Assembly: GCA_015057005.1 (NCBI GenBank)
Contig: SVFF01000007.1
Location: forward strand, 62,001-126,000
DNA length: 64,000 nucleotides
DNA from: Lachnospiraceae bacterium
GTDB taxonomy: Bacteria > Bacillota > Clostridia > Lachnospirales > Lachnospiraceae
Reading direction: 5' to 3'
Shown: in pieces, positions 60,727 to 64,000 of the stretch
How positions within the stretch are numbered: the stretch's first letter is position 1
How the letters are laid out: each line of letters begins with the position of its first letter
The notes under the pieces: model-generated
Database searches by the model: none
Told to the model about the DNA's origin: nothing
The model's input: the letters and a program-made list of their open reading frames with translations, nothing else
Program-made: the position numbers and the translations under genes

Positions 60727-63045
60727 ATGACGGAAGAGAAGAAACCAATCGTTATTGAGGATATTGATCATAGCGGAATAATTGAATCCCAGGAATTTGT
60801 TGATCCCGATGCATTGTATCAGGAGCTTGTTAAGTGTGTGCAGAAATATCATCCAAGTGATGATGTTTCCATGCTTGAAAAGGCTTATAAGCTGGCGAAG
60901 GCGGCTCATGACGGTCAGCTGCGCAAGTCAGGAGAGCCCTACATCAATCATCCGTTAAATGTGTCTATTGTCCTGGCGGATCTGGAAATGGATAAGGAAA
61001 CCATTGTTGCAGGTCTGCTTCATGATGTGGTGGAAGATACCAATATCACCGACGAGGAAGTGAAGTCCATGTTCGGTGAAGATGTGGCTGCGCTGGTAGA
61101 CGGTGTTACCAAGCTGGAAAAGATCCTGCTTACCGGCAAATCCGATCAGTCCGATGCCAAATTGGAGATGCAGGCCGAGAATCTGCGCAAAATGTTCCTG
61201 GCTATGGCGAAGGATATCCGCGTGATCATGATCAAGCTGGCGGACCGTCTCCACAATATGCGTACCCTGAAGTATCGACGGGAGGAGAGCCAGAAGCGTA
61301 TTGCCAGGGAGACATTGGAGATTTATTGCCCTATTGCACAGCGCCTTGGTATCAGCAAGCTGAAAGTGGAACTGGATGACCTTTCCCTGAAATATCTGGA
61401 ACCGGAGATCTATTATGATCTGGTAGACAAGATCGCTATCAGGAAGAGTGTGCGTGAGTCCTATATCCAGAGTATTGTGGATGAAGTGAAGGCTCATGTG
61501 CTGCACGCCGGCATTCAGGCGAAAGTGGATGGCCGCGTGAAACACTTTTTCAGTATTTATAAAAAGATGAAGAACCAGAATAAGACGCTGGATCAGATTT
61601 ATGATCTGTTCGCCGTGCGTATTATTGTGGATAATGTAAAGGACTGCTATGCAGCCCTGGGTGTGATCCATGAAATGTATAAGCCCATTCCGGGACGTTT
61701 CAAGGACTATATTGCCATGCCCAAAGTCAATATGTACCAGTCCCTGCATACGACTCTGATCGGCAGCAACGGTCAGCCTTTTGAGGTGCAGATCAGAACC
61801 TTCGAGATGCACAAGGCGGCTGAGTACGGTATTGCAGCCCATTGGAAATACAAAGTAGCTTCCGATGGCAAGAAAGTGGAGGCGCAGGAAGAGGAGAAGC
61901 TGACTTGGCTGCGTCAGATTCTGGAGTGGCAGAAGGACATGTCCGATAACAAGGAATTCCTGAATCTGCTTAAGAATGACCTGGACCTGTTCTCTGACAA
62001 TGTATACTGTTTTACCCCTACCGGTGAGGTGAAGAACCTGCCCGCAGGCTCCACTACTATTGATTTCGCATACAGCATTCACTCTGCGGTGGGTAATAAA
62101 ATGGTAGGTGCCCGGGTAAACGGCAAGCTTGTGCCCATTGATTACAAGATCAATACCGGTGACCGTATTGAGATCATTACCTCCCAGAATTCCAAGGGCC
62201 CCAGCCGTGACTGGCTGAATATGGTAAAGAGTTCCCAGGCTAAGAACAAGATTTCCCAGTGGTTCAAGCAGGAACTGAAGGAAGATAACATCCTTAAAGG
62301 TAAAGAAATGCTTGCCGCTTACTGTAAGGCAAAGAATGTGGTCCTGTCCAATCTGTTAAAGGCAGATTATATGGAAGGGGTACAGCGTAAATACGGTTTC
62401 CGCGATTGGGATGCTGTATTGGCGGCCATTGGCCACGGTGCCCTGAAAGAGGGCCAGGTAGTCAATAAGCTTCAGGAGCTGTATGACAGAGAGCACAAGA
62501 AGCAGATTACTGACGAGGAAGTGCTGGCAAATATTGCCGAAGCCAACCGTAATTCCGGCCGGGCAGCTGCCATGAAGCTGAAGTCCAAGAGCGGTATTGT
62601 GGTAAAAGGGATTGCCGATCTGTCAGTGCGTTTCTCTAAGTGCTGTTCCCCTGTTCCCGGCGATGAGATCATTGGCTTCGTGACCAGAGGAAGAGGTATT
62701 TCCATTCATCGTACCGACTGTGTGAATGTGATGGATCTGCCTGAAATAGAGCGGGAACGTCTGATTGATGCAGAGTGGCAGGCACCTGAAAATGCTACCG
62801 AAGAAAAATATACTGCAGATATCAATATATTTGCCAATGACCGTAAGGGTCTGCTGGCAGATATCTCCAAGACACTTACGGAGAAAAATATTGATATTCT
62901 GGCCATCAATACCCGTATCAGCAAGCAGGGCATGGTGACCATGCATACCAGCTTTGAAATCGGCAGCCGTGAGGAACTGAACAGAATTATTGACAAGATC
63001 CGCAACATTGATAATGTTATTGATATCGAAAGGACCACAGGTTAA
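60727..63045 (+). CDS. relA: Bifunctional (p)ppGpp synthetase/hydrolase (RelA/SpoT, Rel)
   Basis: Stringent-response enzyme of 772 residues. Domains in order: HD hydrolase (GLLHDVVEDT, about 95-104, present so hydrolase-competent), RelA_SpoT synthetase (FAVRIIVDNVKDCYAALG, YIAMPKVNMYQSLHT), TGS (VYCFTPTGEVKNLPAG), zinc-finger-like CCSPVPGD region and a C-terminal ACT domain (DINIFANDRKGLLADIS). This is the single long Rel of Firmicutes. AGGAG lies before the ATG. Its stop codon overlaps the start of the next gene by one base (TAATG). Confidence 0.97.
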   Translation: MTEEKKPIVIEDIDHSGIIESQEFVDPDALYQELVKCVQKYHPSDDVSMLEKAYKLAKAAHDGQLRKSGEPYINHPLNVSIVLADLEMDKETIVAGLLHDVVEDTNITDEEVKSMFGEDVAALVDGVTKLEKILLTGKSDQSDAKLEMQAENLRKMFLAMAKDIRVIMIKLADRLHNMRTLKYRREESQKRIARETLEIYCPIAQRLGISKLKVELDDLSLKYLEPEIYYDLVDKIAIRKSVRESYIQSIVDEVKAHVLHAGIQAKVDGRVKHFFSIYKKMKNQNKTLDQIYDLFAVRIIVDNVKDCYAALGVIHEMYKPIPGRFKDYIAMPKVNMYQSLHTTLIGSNGQPFEVQIRTFEMHKAAEYGIAAHWKYKVASDGKKVEAQEEEKLTWLRQILEWQKDMSDNKEFLNLLKNDLDLFSDNVYCFTPTGEVKNLPAGSTTIDFAYSIHSAVGNKMVGARVNGKLVPIDYKINTGDRIEIITSQNSKGPSRDWLNMVKSSQAKNKISQWFKQELKEDNILKGKEMLAAYCKAKNVVLSNLLKADYMEGVQRKYGFRDWDAVLAAIGHGALKEGQVVNKLQELYDREHKKQITDEEVLANIAEANRNSGRAAAMKLKSKSGIVVKGIADLSVRFSKCCSPVPGDEIIGFVTRGRGISIHRTDCVNVMDLPEIERERLIDAEWQAPENATEEKYTADINIFANDRKGLLADISKTLTEKNIDILAINTRISKQGMVTMHTSFEIGSREELNRIIDKIRNIDNVIDIERTTG

Positions 63046-63731
63046 TGGCCAAGATCAGAATCGGGAAAATGGTGCTGGGCGTATGCCAGACCAACACTTA
63101 TTTTGTATATCGGGATCAGGATGAGACGGCGCAGAGTACCGGCGGCGAAGGAAAGGACAGTCAAGGTGCAATGCGTGAAACCATCGTGATCGATCCGGCA
63201 GACCATGGCGGGAAGATTTACGATGCCTTAAAGCGCAATGGTTTTCAGGTGAAAGCAGTACTTTTGACCCACGGTCATTTTGATCATATCTGGGGCTGTG
63301 AGGAACTGGTACGTGAAGCAGGAGAGGATGTGAAAGTCTACGCCTGTGCAGCGGAGCAGGAGCTTTTGGAGGATGCAGGCAAGAATGTGTCCGCTCAGGC
63401 GGGCAGACCCTGCACGATAAAGGCGGATGTGTTCGTAAAAGACGGCGACATCATCGAAGAAGCGGGCATGTGCTGCAAAGTGATCGCCACTCCCGGTCAT
63501 ACTGCAGGAGGTTGCTGTTACTACTTTGCGGAAGCAGATCTGTTAGTTAGCGGAGACACCTTGTTTCAGGAGTCCGTAGGACGTACCGATCTGCCCACCG
63601 GCAGCATGGGTACGCTGGTGCGTTCCATTCGTGAGAAGTTGTTGGTACTGCCTGAGAATACGCAGGTTTATCCCGGCCACGGCGACAGCACCACGATTGA
63701 TTATGAGAAGAAGTACAATCCCTTTCTGTAA
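63045..63731 (+). CDS. Metallo-beta-lactamase-fold hydrolase (glyoxalase II-like)
   Basis: Protein of 228 residues with the metal-binding THGHFDH motif (about residues 74-80), a second-ligand His in ATPGHTAGG, Asp in SGDTLFQ, and YPGHGDST near the end. Small YcbL/GloB-like proteins hydrolyse thioesters such as S-lactoylglutathione, but the substrate here is unknown. Translation is coupled to relA by TAATG, a frequent pairing in Clostridia. Complete. Confidence 0.93.
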   Translation: MAKIRIGKMVLGVCQTNTYFVYRDQDETAQSTGGEGKDSQGAMRETIVIDPADHGGKIYDALKRNGFQVKAVLLTHGHFDHIWGCEELVREAGEDVKVYACAAEQELLEDAGKNVSAQAGRPCTIKADVFVKDGDIIEEAGMCCKVIATPGHTAGGCCYYFAEADLLVSGDTLFQESVGRTDLPTGSMGTLVRSIREKLLVLPENTQVYPGHGDSTTIDYEKKYNPFL

Positions 63732-63764
63732 AAACTGTAATATAAAGTCGTGATAAAATGAGCA

Positions 63765-63795
63765 GGGCTCCCGGATTCCGGGAGCCCTTACTTTT
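63765..63795. terminator. Terminator between convergent genes
   Basis: Perfect 10-bp stem GGGCTCCCGG / CCGGGAGCCC with an ATT loop (63765-63787) and TTACTTTT on the plus side. It may also serve the minus-strand gene. Confidence 0.85.
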
Positions 63796-63830
63796 AGTGG
63801 GTCGATTGGCGCAACTTTAAGACTTAATAT

Positions 63831-64000
63831 TTACTGTGTCAACTCATCATATGTAATCTTAACAACTTTCGCGTTGCTTAAGCAGTGTCCTGTGCCGCCG
63901 CTGTGGTAGTAGGATACCAGCATATAATCGTCACAGCCTAAAATGGAGGGGTAGCAGTAGCTCTCATTCAGGTCATCCTCGATGAAATAGAAGTCCTTCT
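63831..64000 (-). CDS. 3' end of a BNR/sialidase-like protein (cut by window edge)
   Basis: The minus strand reads an open frame from the window edge to a TAA at 63831-63833. The last 55 codons encode KDFYFIEDDLNESYCYPSI..DDYMLVSYYHS..KVVKITYDEL. The 'SYCYPSI...YMLVSYYHS' pattern is common at the end of BNR-repeat and GH33-like exo-sialidase-type proteins. Most of the gene lies outside the window, so this is tentative. Confidence 0.6.
   Translation of the reverse strand, partial: KDFYFIEDDLNESYCYPSILGCDDYMLVSYYHSGGTGHCLSNAKVVKITYDELTQ

Noticed and set aside
60955..62082. Minus-strand open frame of 375 codons
   Set aside because: Antisense shadow of relA/spoT, which carries all its domains on the plus strand.

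Overview
The window looks like chromosomal DNA of an anaerobic, glycan-fermenting Firmicute, most probably a gut Lachnospiraceae (Clostridia). Nearly every gene has a strong AGGAGG-type ribosome binding site. The content is typical of that group: a CstA-type transporter, two sugar ABC importers lacking their own ATPase, several glycoside hydrolases, a Feo iron cluster with a Cys-rich membrane partner, and a DUF5717/DUF5716/TPR triad. No rRNA, tRNA, insertion sequence, prophage or CRISPR array was seen.

Layout. 0-3 kb: cstA (minus strand) with a repeat-rich upstream region, then a zinc-ribbon protein. 2.4-7 kb: inositol-monophosphatase-like enzyme, GH38 alpha-mannosidase and a GH63-like (alpha/alpha)6 hydrolase, closed by a terminator. 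7-16 kb: flavoprotein, RNase HI, RluF, LigA, MetA, GH78 alpha-rhamnosidase and a PlsC-type acyltransferase. 16.3-19.6 kb: Feo ferrous iron uptake (feoA, feoB, two small Cys-rich membrane proteins), with three DtxR-like palindromes. 19.7-26.4 kb: GH95-like/DUF5703 hydrolase, a 64-bp tandem repeat array, and a binding protein plus two permeases. 26.4-34 kb: GNAT, YqeG, a 1060-residue GH38 mannosidase and aroE/aroK/aroQ with a methyltransferase between them. 34-41.7 kb: an AT-richer accessory stretch (phosphoesterase, GNAT, membrane-anchored protein, XRE regulator, two-gene ABC exporter). 42-45.3 kb: a second sugar importer. 45.3-45.8 kb: a 524-nt foldback element between convergent genes. 45.8-49.2 kb: SpoIID-like/peptidoglycan-binding protein, a DUF3791-DUF3990 small-gene module and an AraC-VOC fusion. 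49.2-58 kb: the DUF5717-DUF5716-TPR triad running into purB, then purA. 58-64 kb: LysR regulator, small membrane protein, SEC-C protein, apt, relA/spoT, a metallo-beta-lactamase-fold hydrolase, and the end of a BNR/sialidase-like gene cut by the window edge.

How it fits together. Two GH38 mannosidases, GH63-like, GH78 and GH95-like enzymes and two oligosaccharide importers point to use of host or plant glycans. All the hydrolases lack visible signal peptides, so they probably act on imported oligosaccharides in the cytoplasm. The aro, met and pur genes are housekeeping. The least explained items are the DUF5717/DUF5716/TPR triad, the DUF3990 ART-like module, the 524-nt foldback, the 64-bp array and the Feo operators.
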